Source of the DNA: Paenibacillus terrae
GTDB lineage: Bacteria; Bacillota; Bacilli; Paenibacillales; Paenibacillaceae
Assembly: GCF_005217525.1 (NCBI RefSeq)
Contig: NZ_PNXQ01000012.1
Location: 435,926-499,925, forward strand
Reading direction: 5' to 3'
Length of the DNA stretch: 64,000 bases
Under the pieces are notes generated by a model. It saw only the letters and a program-made list of their open reading frames with translations. It did no database searches and was not told the DNA's origin. A program made the translations under genes and the position numbers. Position 1 is the first letter of the stretch; each line of letters opens with the position of its first letter. Of this stretch, positions 1 through 10,826 are shown piece by piece.

Positions 1-1216
1 CGAATCCTCGTTTATTGCAACAGGGAGAGCGCAGGTTGAAATGATTCAGAGTCAGGCTGGGCAGGATACGCGCATCATTGTTGAGCCGGAGCGAAGAGAT
101 ACCTTTCCTGCCATTGCGCTGACAGCGACTTATCTATATTCCATCGTTGGAGTTTCGCCCGATGAAATCGTTGCTATATTGCCGGTAGATCCCTATGTAG
201 AGGATGCTTTCTTTGCTACAGTCGCCCAGTTGGAACATACTCTTCAGGAGAGTGAAGGCAAGCTTGCACTAATCGGGGTTGTCCCATCCTATCCTTCTGA
301 GAAATATGGTTACATTATACCGAAAAATGATGCCACACAAGGTAGCACAGGCTACCGCGAAGTGAGCCATTTTCAAGAGAAACCCGACCGGGAGCAGGCG
401 GAGCGTCTGATGGAACGCAATGCTCTATGGAACTGCGGGGTTTTTGCATTCAAATTGGGTTACTTGCTCGATATCTTGGCATCCAAAGGTTTGCCGCTGA
501 ACTATGAAGAAATGCAAAAGCAATATTCTTCTCTGGAAAAAATCAGCTTTGACTATGAGGTAGTCGAGAAGGAGCAGGACATCGTTGTTCTTCCGTATGA
601 TGGATTCTGGAAGGATTTAGGTACTTGGAACACCTTAACGGAAGAAATGTCACATCAGCAAGTGGGCAGAGGCGTAGTCACGGAGGATTGCGTCAATACG
701 AGCCTTATCAACGAACTGGATATCCCCGTGGCAATCATTGGAACGAATGATCTGATCGTAGCTGCCAGCCCGGATGGCATCCTTGTGACCAATAAGGCGG
801 AAAGTCCGCGCATCAAGGAAGTGCTCAAGGCTCATAATCAGCGTCCAATGTACGAAGAGCGCCGTTGGGGGCATTATCGAGTAGTGGATTATGTGAAGTA
901 TGACGAGGGCAACGAGGTATTGACCAAGCGAATCCGTGTGCTGCAAGGCAAAAATATCAGCTACCAGCTTCATTTCAAACGGAGTGAAATTTGGACCATT
1001 ATTAGCGGTGAAGCGGAAATTATTTTGAATGAAAAGCTGCATAAGGTGAAGGCTGGTGATGTGGTTCGCATTCCAGAAGGGACGAAGCATAGTATTTTAG
1101 CCGTGACTGATGTGGAATTGATCGAGGTACAGACAGGTTCTGAGTTGATCGAAGAGGATATTGTCCGTTTTTGCATGGATTGGGATGAAATTTCCCGTCA
1201 CAAGTTTATTTCATAA
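1..1216 (+). CDS. manC: Mannose-1-phosphate guanylyltransferase (GDP-mannose pyrophosphorylase), 5' end cut by window
   Basis: The enzyme makes GDP-mannose from mannose-1-phosphate and GTP; GDP-mannose feeds the EPS and is the precursor of GDP-fucose made by gmd and fcl downstream. The reading frame is open from base 2 without a stop, so the true start lies outside the window. The visible part has the nucleotidyltransferase core (VEPERRDTFPAIAL, ILPVDPYV, FKDLGTW-like WKDLGTW) and a C-terminal cupin region from about base 860 (ERRWGHYRVVDY, IISGEAEI, VRIPEGTKHS) typical of type II ManC proteins. Whether the cupin part also has mannose-6-phosphate isomerase activity cannot be told from sequence. 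No terminator is evident before the riboswitch of the next gene. Confidence 0.93.
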   Translation, partial: ESSFIATGRAQVEMIQSQAGQDTRIIVEPERRDTFPAIALTATYLYSIVGVSPDEIVAILPVDPYVEDAFFATVAQLEHTLQESEGKLALIGVVPSYPSEKYGYIIPKNDATQGSTGYREVSHFQEKPDREQAERLMERNALWNCGVFAFKLGYLLDILASKGLPLNYEEMQKQYSSLEKISFDYEVVEKEQDIVVLPYDGFWKDLGTWNTLTEEMSHQQVGRGVVTEDCVNTSLINELDIPVAIIGTNDLIVAASPDGILVTNKAESPRIKEVLKAHNQRPMYEERRWGHYRVVDYVKYDEGNEVLTKRIRVLQGKNISYQLHFKRSEIWTIISGEAEIILNEKLHKVKAGDVVRIPEGTKHSILAVTDVELIEVQTGSELIEEDIVRFCMDWDEISRHKFIS

Positions 1217-1375
1217 ATATTTTGCAAAATCCTGAAAGATGAAAAAAAGACTCATTTATGAAGTTATTTAGCTCAAACTGTCGAAAATACACGAAAATCT
1301 GTAAATTCATAAACATGACCTATTAAATTTTGGTAAAAAAAAGTCGATACTTAGGGTAAGAAGGAATCCAAACTC

Positions 1376-1465
1376 CTTCCACGATAAACGCAGCCCTGTT
1401 GAAAGGCAGGTACGCAAAGCTAAAGGGCCTTCCGTGAGGATGGCAGCCTGGCTACCGAAAGGAAG
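1376..1465 (+). promoter_or_regulatory. Cyclic di-GMP-I (GEMM-I) riboswitch
   Basis: The sequence carries GEMM-I hallmarks: a P2 hairpin CCTG..GAAA..CAGG, the conserved ACGCAAAGC junction, a GGGCCT segment, a P3 stem CTTCC-GTGA-GGA, and the tetraloop receptor region ATGGCAGCCTGGCTACCG. A closing stem can form between CTTCC (1376-1380) and GGAAG (1461-1465). GGAAG is also the Shine-Dalgarno sequence of the GTG start at 1473. An upstream competitor hairpin, GAAGGA (1360-1365) with TCCTTC (1374-1379), would free it. I infer that ligand binding masks the ribosome binding site. Confidence 0.88.
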
Positions 1466-1472
1466 AGCGAGA

Positions 1473-3065
1473 GTGAGCCCCTATTTTACCCCTGTGTATC
1501 GATGGATACGCAGTGTACTCCCCGTTGTTATGCTTTTTTCTTTGTTGCCTGTCGGTTTCGGTGAATCTCTGTCCGTGGCGAATGCTGCCACATTACAGCC
1601 TGTTAATTCGGACGCTTCTGCTGAGGCCCGTGAACTATACAGCTATTTGATCAGCATCTCCGGGAAAAAAATGGTCACAGGTCAACATGACTATTTGGAA
1701 AGTCCGGATGAATTAAGCAACAAGGTCCAAAAAATCAGTAAGGCGTATGTTGGTGTACATGGCTACGAGATGGGGGCCATCTCCGGTCAGTCCGCCACTA
1801 CGGAGGCAGCACAACGTAAAAATGTCGTCGATAGCGCCATACGTTGGAGTAGAGCTGGCGGCATGGTTACAATGACTTATCATGAACCGCTGCCGGGTAA
1901 ACCACTGACTTGGGCTAATGTGCAGGCGAAAGTAAGCCAGGCGGAGTTTAATAAATATGTGACGCCGGGTACTGCGCAGTATAATCTTCTCATTGCCGAT
2001 CTGGATAAGGTCGCTATATCGTTAAAGCAGCTTCGTGATGCAGGAGTTCCAGTATTATGGAGACCTTACCACGAAATGAACGGCGACTGGTTCTGGTGGG
2101 GAAATAAAAACAATTTCAATCAGCTATGGGATATCATGTATGACCGTTTTGCAAACACGCATCAACTGAACAATCTGCTGTGGGTATGGAGTCCGAATGC
2201 GCCTAATTCGTACACTGTCCCATATACCCCGAAATATCCGGGGGATGACAAAGTGGATATTTTGGCTGTAGACATTTACAACCATGATTTTAAGCAAAGC
2301 CATTACGAAGGACTGCTCGGACTGGCACGGAATAAGCCGATTGCCATTGGGGAACACGGTGAGGTACCCAGTCCCGAGGTGATGCAGGCTCAGCCAAAAT
2401 GGGTGTATTCCATGACCTGGGGCAAGATGCTGACCGAAAATAACACGACGGATCAGATTCAGGATTATATGAATGATTCGACAAGCTTGACGCGGGATGA
2501 TGTGAAAAAAGGATTAGCTGCGATGAAAGAACCTGACACGGAGCTACCGACCGTACCGGACACGGGGTCAAACGATCCAACTCCGGCTCCGCCAGTGGTA
2601 AGTAAACCAACCCCGCCTTCCGTTCCGGATATGGTTTATGCGAACGGGCTGCGGGGTGAATATTTTAACAGTATGGATCTGGACGGCACCACTGTTTTGG
2701 TTCGTACAGACAGTATGCTGGATTATAACTGGCGTGCGGCCTCGCCTGATCCCAAGGTGAAGGCTGATCAGTTCTCGGTCCGCTGGACGGGCAAAATCAA
2801 GCCGCAATATAGTGAGACCTATACGTTTACCACGATTTCTGATGATGGTATTCGTGTATGGGTAGACGGCAAGCTGGTTATTGATAGCTGGTTCAAACAA
2901 AGCTGGACGGAACGCAAGGGCAGCATTACCTTGCAAGCAGGCAAAATGGCAGATTTGAAAGTTGAATATTATGATGAAAAAGGCGACGCAATGGCACGTC
3001 TGATGTGGGAAAGTCAGCATGAAGCGAAAGCGGTAATTCCCGGCAACGCTTTGTTTCTTCCTTGA
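1473..3065 (+). CDS. Secreted GH26 family glycoside hydrolase (beta-mannanase-like) with C-terminal PA14 domain
   Basis: Predicted endo-acting mannan hydrolase, 530 aa, probably a processing or release enzyme for the mannose-containing EPS of this cluster. The GTG at 1473 is chosen because GGAAG lies 7 bases upstream; the in-frame GTG at 1434 and ATG at 1440 lie inside the riboswitch. A basic-hydrophobic signal peptide is followed by ANAA near residue 39. GH26 motifs are TGQHD, WRPYHEMNGDWFWW (acid/base Glu about residue 201) and AIGEHGE (nucleophile Glu about residue 294). A Pro-rich linker leads to a PA14-like domain (about 392-525, RGEYFN, DDGIRVWVDG, KVEYYDEKG). The exact substrate is inferred. 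Confidence 0.87.
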   Translation: MSPYFTPVYRWIRSVLPVVMLFSLLPVGFGESLSVANAATLQPVNSDASAEARELYSYLISISGKKMVTGQHDYLESPDELSNKVQKISKAYVGVHGYEMGAISGQSATTEAAQRKNVVDSAIRWSRAGGMVTMTYHEPLPGKPLTWANVQAKVSQAEFNKYVTPGTAQYNLLIADLDKVAISLKQLRDAGVPVLWRPYHEMNGDWFWWGNKNNFNQLWDIMYDRFANTHQLNNLLWVWSPNAPNSYTVPYTPKYPGDDKVDILAVDIYNHDFKQSHYEGLLGLARNKPIAIGEHGEVPSPEVMQAQPKWVYSMTWGKMLTENNTTDQIQDYMNDSTSLTRDDVKKGLAAMKEPDTELPTVPDTGSNDPTPAPPVVSKPTPPSVPDMVYANGLRGEYFNSMDLDGTTVLVRTDSMLDYNWRAASPDPKVKADQFSVRWTGKIKPQYSETYTFTTISDDGIRVWVDGKLVIDSWFKQSWTERKGSITLQAGKMADLKVEYYDEKGDAMARLMWESQHEAKAVIPGNALFLP

Positions 3066-3114
3066 TATATACTCTTTCCCCGCCAAAAATTTTGAGGAGA
3101 GAGGGTGGAGCACA

Positions 3115-5403
3115 ATGATGAAAAATTGGTTGACCCAAAGGTATATAGTAGTATTGGCCGGGCTGCTAGGGGTCGCAGCTATAGCGCTGATTGCCTGGTT
3201 TATTCATACGCCTCCCAAGAGTGAAGAACTTCAGACGATTAAAGTAGCGGCGGCCAGTCCGGTATGGAAGATTGGTCAGCGGGATGACTCTTCAGCAGAA
3301 TTTAAAGGTATGGTTGGTAAGGACAATGTCAATATTTCGGCGGCCTCCACCGAGTCGTCTACTAAAGGAGCATCGTCAGCGATGTCCATAGCAGAAAGTA
3401 CAACGGCTCCGGTATTGCTCAGCAGTGGAGATATTCCTCCCGGTTTAAATGCGTCCATGAATCCTGAACTATCACTCCAGTACAAGCTGGATCAGGTTCC
3501 TCCCAACGGGATGATATTTCGTGTACGGATTTTGGATGCGGGTAAAGCCGTTCCCCAAATGGCTGTATTTTCAAATCATCAGTTGTCCGGTATCATTCAG
3601 ATTGCCGGGGTTTCCGGCACAGGCAGTGCATATAATTTCAAAAACAACTACGAGCTGTATATCCCCAAAGAGCAATTGCAAAGCGGTGTTAACGTACTCA
3701 AGCTAAAGACAGCGCGCTGCCTATACTGCTCCTCTGCTGAAGATAAAAATGTGTGGTGGACTTGGGATGACTTGAGCTTGGAGACGTTAGCTTCCCCTGC
3801 GACCGAGCCGATACACGGTAAATATATACTGACCGGAACGAATGTGAACAATAAAGAATTTTATTATGATCAGGGTGCGGTAAAACATTTACCATACGTT
3901 CTCAAATGGCTGGGAATTGCATATAGCGGCAATGTCATGAGAGTCACATGCGCCAGTAATGTAAACAAGGCATGCACAGACATGGGAGAGTACTACCAAA
4001 CGTTGAAGCAGTATAATATGCAATCGTCGGCCTTGTATTTATATACGGGCGATATCAAGCTGCAAAAAGACGGTTCCCTGCCGGAGACAGCCAAGCAGAA
4101 GTTGCGCGATTATGTAAAAAAATATGGTTCATACCTGCAATATTATGAAGTGGATAATGAACCGGGATTGTTTAACCGCTCGAAAGCGGTCAATCTGGCC
4201 GTTGCCAAGTGGCTGAATACGGAAGGTAAGCAATTGGCGCCGCATCTCAAAACGGTAGCGCCGGGCTGGGCCTACTGGCCGACGTATTCGACCAAGGCTT
4301 GTAAAAACCAAACCGGAGGTACGCCGAAATGCGGCGATCCGGATGGATGGGAGCGGGACCCGGCACAGCGTAAACAACTGGAGGATGTCACCGACCTGAC
4401 TAACGGGCACGCCTATGGCGAATCGTATAATGAAGAGGGCGGGGGCAGCTTCGTCCAAAATTTGAAAACCTTCGGCGGTTCGAGCAATGGGCTGGAGAAG
4501 AAGATGCTGAATACGGAGTTTGGTACGAACGATACGCATCGGGACAACCCTGATTACGGGGCCAGTCAGCCACAAGCAGCAGCATTCGACCGGATTATGC
4601 GTTCGCAGATTGGTTTTGCCGATATGTTTATCCAGCATGCTGCTTTTTATAAGGACTACACGTTGTTTAAAACCGGCTTTGACTTGCAAAATCACAATCC
4701 GGCGAATACGGAAATTTATCCGTTCGGACAAGGGCAGGACAGCCGTGTAAACATCATGAGACGCTTGAGTCTGGCTTATGCCACACACGGAAAACCATTG
4801 ACTTATACGGTCCTGAATCCAGAGGAAACGAAGGATAAGATGGTCTATGTCCGTGCAGTGGATACGTCTAAACTGAAACCGCTGGCTGGCAGTGGGGCCA
4901 CCTCGGACAAATTGCTGGTGAATCTGGTGAATTTTGAATCCACAGCACAGACGATCCGTGTACGGGTGACGTTGCCGAAAGTCGGTTTGTACACGGGTGA
5001 ACGCTTCGGAGCTGGCTCTACGTACAGCCAGGCACAGCGTTCCATATCGGGACTCAAGGCTTCGCCTGCCCTTGATTTTGAAGAAAAGCTGGGGCCCGGC
5101 GAGTCGGTCCAATACATTCTGGAATTGAAAAGTGCAGATCAGGCCGCAGCTTCGGCCCCTACAGAGGTGAAGGCCGCCTCTGTTCAGGAAGGCGCGGTAA
5201 AGATTGATTGGCTTCAGGCAGAAGGCGTATCCGCCTATGATGTGCTGCGTGCGGACGGGACAGACGGGGCGTATCAGGTGATTGCCTCGGAAGTAGCGGG
5301 AAGCACGTATACGGACCACACGGTGAAAGCCGGAAGTCACTACGCCTACAAAGTCCGAGCGACCGGGGGCACTCAGGTGTCTCCCGCGGCCGAGGTCGCT
5401 TAA
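3115..5403 (+). CDS. Membrane-anchored clan GH-A-like glycoside hydrolase with fibronectin type III domain
   Basis: 762 aa protein with an uncleaved N-terminal membrane anchor (about 8-30) and an extracellular part. The catalytic fold is suggested by YYEVDNEPGLF (putative acid/base Glu349 after Asn, as in clan GH-A) and LNTEFGTND (putative nucleophile Glu468). An N-terminal beta-rich carbohydrate-binding-like region precedes it, and a fibronectin type III module occupies about 680-762 (PTEVKAASV, YDVLRADG, YKVRATG). It follows the GH26 gene by 49 bp with a GGAGAGAGGGTGG ribosome binding site, so the two are probably co-transcribed under the riboswitch. I cannot name the GH family with certainty; GH39- or GH5-like is possible. 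ATG at 3118 is an alternative start. Confidence 0.7.
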   Translation: MMKNWLTQRYIVVLAGLLGVAAIALIAWFIHTPPKSEELQTIKVAAASPVWKIGQRDDSSAEFKGMVGKDNVNISAASTESSTKGASSAMSIAESTTAPVLLSSGDIPPGLNASMNPELSLQYKLDQVPPNGMIFRVRILDAGKAVPQMAVFSNHQLSGIIQIAGVSGTGSAYNFKNNYELYIPKEQLQSGVNVLKLKTARCLYCSSAEDKNVWWTWDDLSLETLASPATEPIHGKYILTGTNVNNKEFYYDQGAVKHLPYVLKWLGIAYSGNVMRVTCASNVNKACTDMGEYYQTLKQYNMQSSALYLYTGDIKLQKDGSLPETAKQKLRDYVKKYGSYLQYYEVDNEPGLFNRSKAVNLAVAKWLNTEGKQLAPHLKTVAPGWAYWPTYSTKACKNQTGGTPKCGDPDGWERDPAQRKQLEDVTDLTNGHAYGESYNEEGGGSFVQNLKTFGGSSNGLEKKMLNTEFGTNDTHRDNPDYGASQPQAAAFDRIMRSQIGFADMFIQHAAFYKDYTLFKTGFDLQNHNPANTEIYPFGQGQDSRVNIMRRLSLAYATHGKPLTYTVLNPEETKDKMVYVRAVDTSKLKPLAGSGATSDKLLVNLVNFESTAQTIRVRVTLPKVGLYTGERFGAGSTYSQAQRSISGLKASPALDFEEKLGPGESVQYILELKSADQAAASAPTEVKAASVQEGAVKIDWLQAEGVSAYDVLRADGTDGAYQVIASEVAGSTYTDHTVKAGSHYAYKVRATGGTQVSPAAEVA

Positions 5404-5470
5404 TCAGGACAGATACAGAGTAGGACCAGAGTCGAAGAATACCTTACATGCAACCGAAAATAGAATGCCT

Positions 5471-5514
5471 AAGAACCTATCGGGAGAAAGTAGGACCTGA
5501 CAGGTTCTTTTTTA
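5471..5514 (+). terminator. Rho-independent terminator after the hydrolase pair
   Basis: AAGAACCT (5471-5478) pairs with AGGTTCTT (5502-5509), followed by a T-run. It closes the manC-side operon. Confidence 0.85.
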
Positions 5515-5713
5515 TCTGTAAATGGTTCTGATTTGGCAGTTCATTGCGTATATTTTAGAAAAAAACACGAAAATCCTTTAATTTTCTCGCCATAAGACGA
5601 CAACATTGCAGGTATGTATTCATATATAATAGTTTTGCTCATAACTATACATACATGGTTTGTGGGGATTCTCTTTCCGGTGACCAAGAATGATAAAGTG
5701 AGGTTAGTGCCGA

Positions 5714-5896
5714 ATGAACAAGGAGACAGAATCAGGGATGGACAACCCTCTTGTACGTAACAATGTACGGAAAGCAGACAAACCTGTCGTCCACTTGGAC
5801 ATCCGGGATATTTTGCTTCAATGCGGCATCACGATGCCGCATTGTCTACAGAGCGAAGCTGACGGAACCAAGGGCCGAAAGGATAAGAGCTTGTAA
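5714..5896 (+). CDS. Possible small protein, unknown
   Basis: A 60-codon reading frame begins with MNKETESGMDNPLV behind a weak GTGAGG ribosome binding site. It has no recognisable domain, signal or membrane segment. It contains a perfect 11-bp inverted repeat, AATGCGGCATC (5820-5830) and GATGCCGCATT (5833-5843), without a T-run, so the interval could equally be a structured RNA. It lies alone between a terminator and the converging XRE gene. Confidence 0.25.
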   Translation: MNKETESGMDNPLVRNNVRKADKPVVHLDIRDILLQCGITMPHCLQSEADGTKGRKDKSL

Positions 5897-5951
5897 AATA
5901 TCGGTTGCCGGTACTGCTTAAAAATAGGAGTGAACCGGCTCCCATCCTTCT

Positions 5952-6320
5952 TTATTTCATCATTCGTTCCATGCGGACAAACGCGATAAAACGCTTGGCT
6001 TCTTCCTCAGACAAAGTTCGTCCATCAATGGTTAAATTAAAACGTTGCAGGATATCTTCATCGGACAGCTCCAACTGGTCCACAAATTCCCTCACATCTG
6101 AATCCAAAATTGCTGCCGGATGGCTAGTGCGTCCTACCAAATAATCAATGGATACCCCGAAAATGTCTGCAAGCTTGGTCAGTATCTCAAAATCTGGCTT
6201 GCGCCGGTTTTTTTCATAGTGAGAAAGAGCCGCCCGCGTAATTCCGAGAGATTGCGCTAGTTCCTCTTGTTTTAATCCCTTATATTCCCGTAATTCAGCG
6301 ATGCGGGTGCCATAATTCAT
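5952..6320 (-). CDS. XRE-family transcriptional regulator (Cro/CI-type HTH)
   Basis: 122 aa DNA-binding protein. The N-terminal HTH (about 6-62) shows RIAELREYKGLKQEELAQ, GITRAALSHYEKNRRKP and IFGVSIDYLVGR, like SinR/ImmR-type repressors. The C-terminal half (about 66-122) is charged and ends FVRMERMMK; it may mediate dimerisation or partner binding. The start has a good ribosome binding site (AGGAGG) on the minus strand. It is divergent from the Wzz-like gene, and the shared intergenic region holds two GATAC-N5-GTATC palindromes; I infer these are its operators. A near copy of the same promoter lies before the lasso operon at 29099. Confidence 0.88.
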   Translation of the reverse strand: MNYGTRIAELREYKGLKQEELAQSLGITRAALSHYEKNRRKPDFEILTKLADIFGVSIDYLVGRTSHPAAILDSDVREFVDQLELSDEDILQRFNLTIDGRTLSEEEAKRFIAFVRMERMMK

Positions 6321-6372
6321 CTGATATTCCTCCTGAATGCAAGGTTGAGAAAGAAAAAAAGCGATTTTACAC

Positions 6373-6426
6373 TTGACAAGATACGATTCGTATCATAAAT
6401 TAGTTATGTAAGATACATAACGTATC
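6373..6426 (+). promoter_or_regulatory. SigA promoter with two GATAC-N5-GTATC operators
   Basis: TTGACA at 6373-6378 and TAAATT at 6396-6401 are spaced 17 bp. One 15-bp palindrome, GATAC-GATTC-GTATC, fills the spacer (6380-6394). A second, GATAC-ATAAC-GTATC, covers the expected transcript start (6412-6426). This placement is that of a repressor site. The whole 54-bp block is closely matched at 29099-29150. Confidence 0.75.
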
Positions 6427-6628
6427 GATGTTTTGTAGTTTTAACCATATGTTATCGTTTATATACCTTGGGAGGCCACCGATGGTTTGCACTTGTGCTT
6501 ATTCGCTGGCTAGACCTTCTATGCGCTATTATACAACATTTTACTATAGATTATATGGTCATGCTATGCAGAGGATCAGTACAAGCGTCATTGCATCGAA
6601 AACAAGTCAATCAGAGAGGACTGGTCTT

Positions 6629-7378
6629 GTGCAGTTGAAAGAGTACATCCGTATGATCCGAAAAAGAATATGGTTGATTGGCGGTATCGTATTGTTGGTA
6701 TGTGCTGTGGTGGGCGTGAAAAATGTATATTTTACCCCTCAGATTTATGAAGCGACAGCGAAGCTTATTATCAACCAGACACCAAGGCCGGATCGAGCGG
6801 GTGTCGTCGATTACAGTGTCGTTCAAACGAATATAGCCTTAACGAACTCCTATAAGCAAATTATGATGTCCTCGGCAATTATGGATCAGGTGGTCGCCAG
6901 CTTCCCCGATCTCAAGGTCACTCCTTCAGCTCTGACGCAAAAACTAAGAGTAAACACCGCAGGTGATTCACAGGTCATGGATTTAACAATCCGTGATTTA
7001 TCGTATACGAAGGCTGTCAAAACCGTAAATGCGGTAGCCAAAGTATTCAAACGACAAATTCCCTCTATCATGAAAATGGACAACGTCACGATTCTAAGCG
7101 AAGCCAGTCTGACTGAACCGGCTGTTCCCGTGAATAGCAATCCCGCTATACAGATGTTCATTGCTTTTTCCGTCTCCTTGTTGCTGGGTATAGGCTTGTC
7201 GTTTTTGCTGGAAGTGCTGGACGATACCTTTAAAAATGAAGAGGATGTTGAGAAAGAACTCGGCCTGCCTACCCTATCCCTGATTACGAAAATGAAAAAA
7301 GAAGACAGACGCTCCGACGGTTCAGCTACAACTCCCAAACAGGTAGGTGAAGGACAATATGCCGCGATTAATCAATAA
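6629..7378 (+). CDS. Wzz/CapA-type chain-length regulator (BY-kinase modulator)
   Basis: 249 aa membrane protein expected to control EPS chain length and to activate the adjacent kinase-like protein. The GTG at 6629 is preferred because AGAGAGGA lies 8 bases upstream and the Wzz domain begins right there (QLKEYIRMIRKRIWLIGG). Upstream in-frame starts back to 6428 overlap the operator and promoter. Two membrane segments flank an extracellular loop: about 13-35 (IWLIGGIVLLVCAVVGV) and about 172-193 (FIAFSVSLLLGIGLSFLLEV). The Pro-rich motif before the second segment (TEPAVPVNSNP) is typical of the family. It overlaps the next gene by 20 bp. Confidence 0.85.
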   Translation: MQLKEYIRMIRKRIWLIGGIVLLVCAVVGVKNVYFTPQIYEATAKLIINQTPRPDRAGVVDYSVVQTNIALTNSYKQIMMSSAIMDQVVASFPDLKVTPSALTQKLRVNTAGDSQVMDLTIRDLSYTKAVKTVNAVAKVFKRQIPSIMKMDNVTILSEASLTEPAVPVNSNPAIQMFIAFSVSLLLGIGLSFLLEVLDDTFKNEEDVEKELGLPTLSLITKMKKEDRRSDGSATTPKQVGEGQYAAINQ

Positions 7379-8045
7379 CCAGCTTGTCACATCCCTACAT
7401 GCCCAATCTCCTGTTTCGGAGGAGTACCGTATGCTTCGCACGAACATTCAGTTTTCTTCTATAGATGAGCCGATTGAGGTTATGATGGTCGCATCAGCTC
7501 AGGCGGGTGAAGGCAGGACGGTTACGATCAGCAATTTGGCTGTAACGTACGCGCAAGAGGGGAAGAAGGTGCTGGTCATGGACATGGATTTGCGCCGCTC
7601 TTCCTTGCACCACATGTTCGGCTTGCGTAATCATACTGGACTGACGCGGGTCCTTGCCAACCAGCAGCCGTGGCAGGAAGTAGTTCAGGAAACCGGGATT
7701 GATCATCTGTATGCCATTACAGCTGGACCGACTCCGCCGAATCCGTCCGAAATGCTCAGCTCCCGCAGAATGAAAGCTCTTCTGGCTGAGCTGAAGGAGC
7801 ATTATGATGTGATTTTAATGGATACGCCGCCGTTGCTGTCCTTTCCGGATGGCTTCATTATAAGCGCCATGTGTGACGGAGTGATTTTGGTGGTCCAGGC
7901 AGGGAAGGTCAAAAAGGATATCGTCAAGAAAGCGAAAGCCAATTTGGAAAGAGTAAAGGCACGTATTTTGGGCGTGGTGCTCAACAACGTGAAACGGTCG
8001 AATACTCGTGCGGAGCGCGGCATGGAGGAACGTAACCTGACATGA
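7359..8045 (+). CDS. CpsD/CapB-like tyrosine kinase homologue with altered Walker A
   Basis: 228 aa cytoplasmic P-loop protein of the BY-kinase family, partner of the preceding Wzz-like protein. ATG 7359 follows AGGTGAAGGA; the GTG at 7347 is a weaker alternative. Walker A' (VLVMDMDLRR, Asp75/Asp77) and Walker B (VILMDTPP, Asp155) are intact. The Walker A loop reads AGEGRTVT, with Arg53 where the family has a catalytic Lys. The C-terminus (ERGMEERNLT) lacks the usual tyrosine cluster. It may therefore be a weak kinase or a pseudokinase that only binds the Wzz protein. Confidence 0.85.
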   Translation: MPRLINNQLVTSLHAQSPVSEEYRMLRTNIQFSSIDEPIEVMMVASAQAGEGRTVTISNLAVTYAQEGKKVLVMDMDLRRSSLHHMFGLRNHTGLTRVLANQQPWQEVVQETGIDHLYAITAGPTPPNPSEMLSSRRMKALLAELKEHYDVILMDTPPLLSFPDGFIISAMCDGVILVVQAGKVKKDIVKKAKANLERVKARILGVVLNNVKRSNTRAERGMEERNLT

Positions 8046-8147
8046 ATAGAAAAAAGGGAAATGAGAGTCAATTAAATTCTTGTAACAATGAATAAATGAT
8101 ACTTATTAATCTGAAGCCAAATCAATTGGAAACTGAGGTGATGAGCT

Positions 8148-8843
8148 GTGTCTTCCCACTCGAACGAGGCCGAAGCTTTGAGTACATCAGTGGAAGTGTA
8201 TGCGGCCGCTCATGGGGTTGAACGCCAGCAAGGTTTGAGCGTATATCCGTTCGTGAAGCGAAGTATGGACATCGTGCTGTCATTCATTGGATTAATCGTG
8301 CTATGTCCGGTATTTCTGCTCGTGATTTTGCTGATTAAGCTGGAGGACCCGAGAGGAAGCGCTTTATTTTATCAAGTTCGTATTGGTAAAAATGAGCGGC
8401 CGTTTCGCATGATCAAATTTCGTTCCATGGTGTCCGATGCTGAGGATAAATTGTCTACGTTGCTGCTGGAAAATGAAATCGAAGGTGCAATGTTCAAAAT
8501 GCGGGATGATCCACGCATCACCCGTATTGGGCGCTTCCTGCGCAGAACGAGCATTGATGAGCTGCCGCAACTGTTGAATGTATTACGTGGGCAGATGAGT
8601 CTGGTAGGACCCAGACCTCCGCTGCCGAGAGAAGTTGATGATTATACGGTTAGGGATAAGCTGCGTCTGACGGTTACGCCAGGCTGTACCGGCCTATGGC
8701 AGATCAGCGGTCGTAATCATCTGAGCTTTAACCAGATGGTAGAGCTGGATCTGGAATACATATCCAGACGTAGTTTACGCACGGATATTATCATCATGCT
8801 GAAAACGTTCCGGGTGCTATTGGGCTCCAACGATGCATATTAA
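8148..8843 (+). CDS. Undecaprenyl-phosphate sugar phosphotransferase (monotopic phosphoglycosyl transferase)
   Basis: 231 aa enzyme that would attach the first sugar-1-phosphate to undecaprenyl phosphate on the inner membrane face. It has the short form of the family: a re-entrant membrane helix (about 41-64, [20 protein letters not shown]) followed by the catalytic domain with FRMIKFRSM (about 87-94), [25 protein letters not shown] and [12 protein letters not shown]. The GTG start at 8148 has a GAGGTGATGAG ribosome binding site. The donor sugar (glucose, galactose or other) cannot be read from the sequence. Confidence 0.9.
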   Translation: MSSHSNEAEALSTSVEVYAAAHGVERQQGLSVYPFVKRSMDIVLSFIGLIVLCPVFLLVILLIKLEDPRGSALFYQVRIGKNERPFRMIKFRSMVSDAEDKLSTLLLENEIEGAMFKMRDDPRITRIGRFLRRTSIDELPQLLNVLRGQMSLVGPRPPLPREVDDYTVRDKLRLTVTPGCTGLWQISGRNHLSFNQMVELDLEYISRRSLRTDIIIMLKTFRVLLGSNDAY

Positions 8844-8874
8844 ATTCACTCCAACAGGAAGGGCAGGGGAAAGC

Positions 8875-10826
<1,952 letters not shown>

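Noticed and set aside
1434..1472. GTG 1434 and ATG 1440 as starts of the GH26 gene
   Set aside because: Both lie within the conserved c-di-GMP aptamer, and the residues before 1473 are not signal-peptide-like.
4129..5340. 403-codon open frame on the minus strand opposite the second glycoside hydrolase
   Set aside because: It mirrors the real gene, which has catalytic motifs and a ribosome binding site; the antisense product has no recognisable domain.
6428..6628. ATG 6428 as start of the Wzz-like gene
   Set aside because: It touches the promoter/operator region and would add 67 residues with no family counterpart; GTG 6629 has a ribosome binding site.
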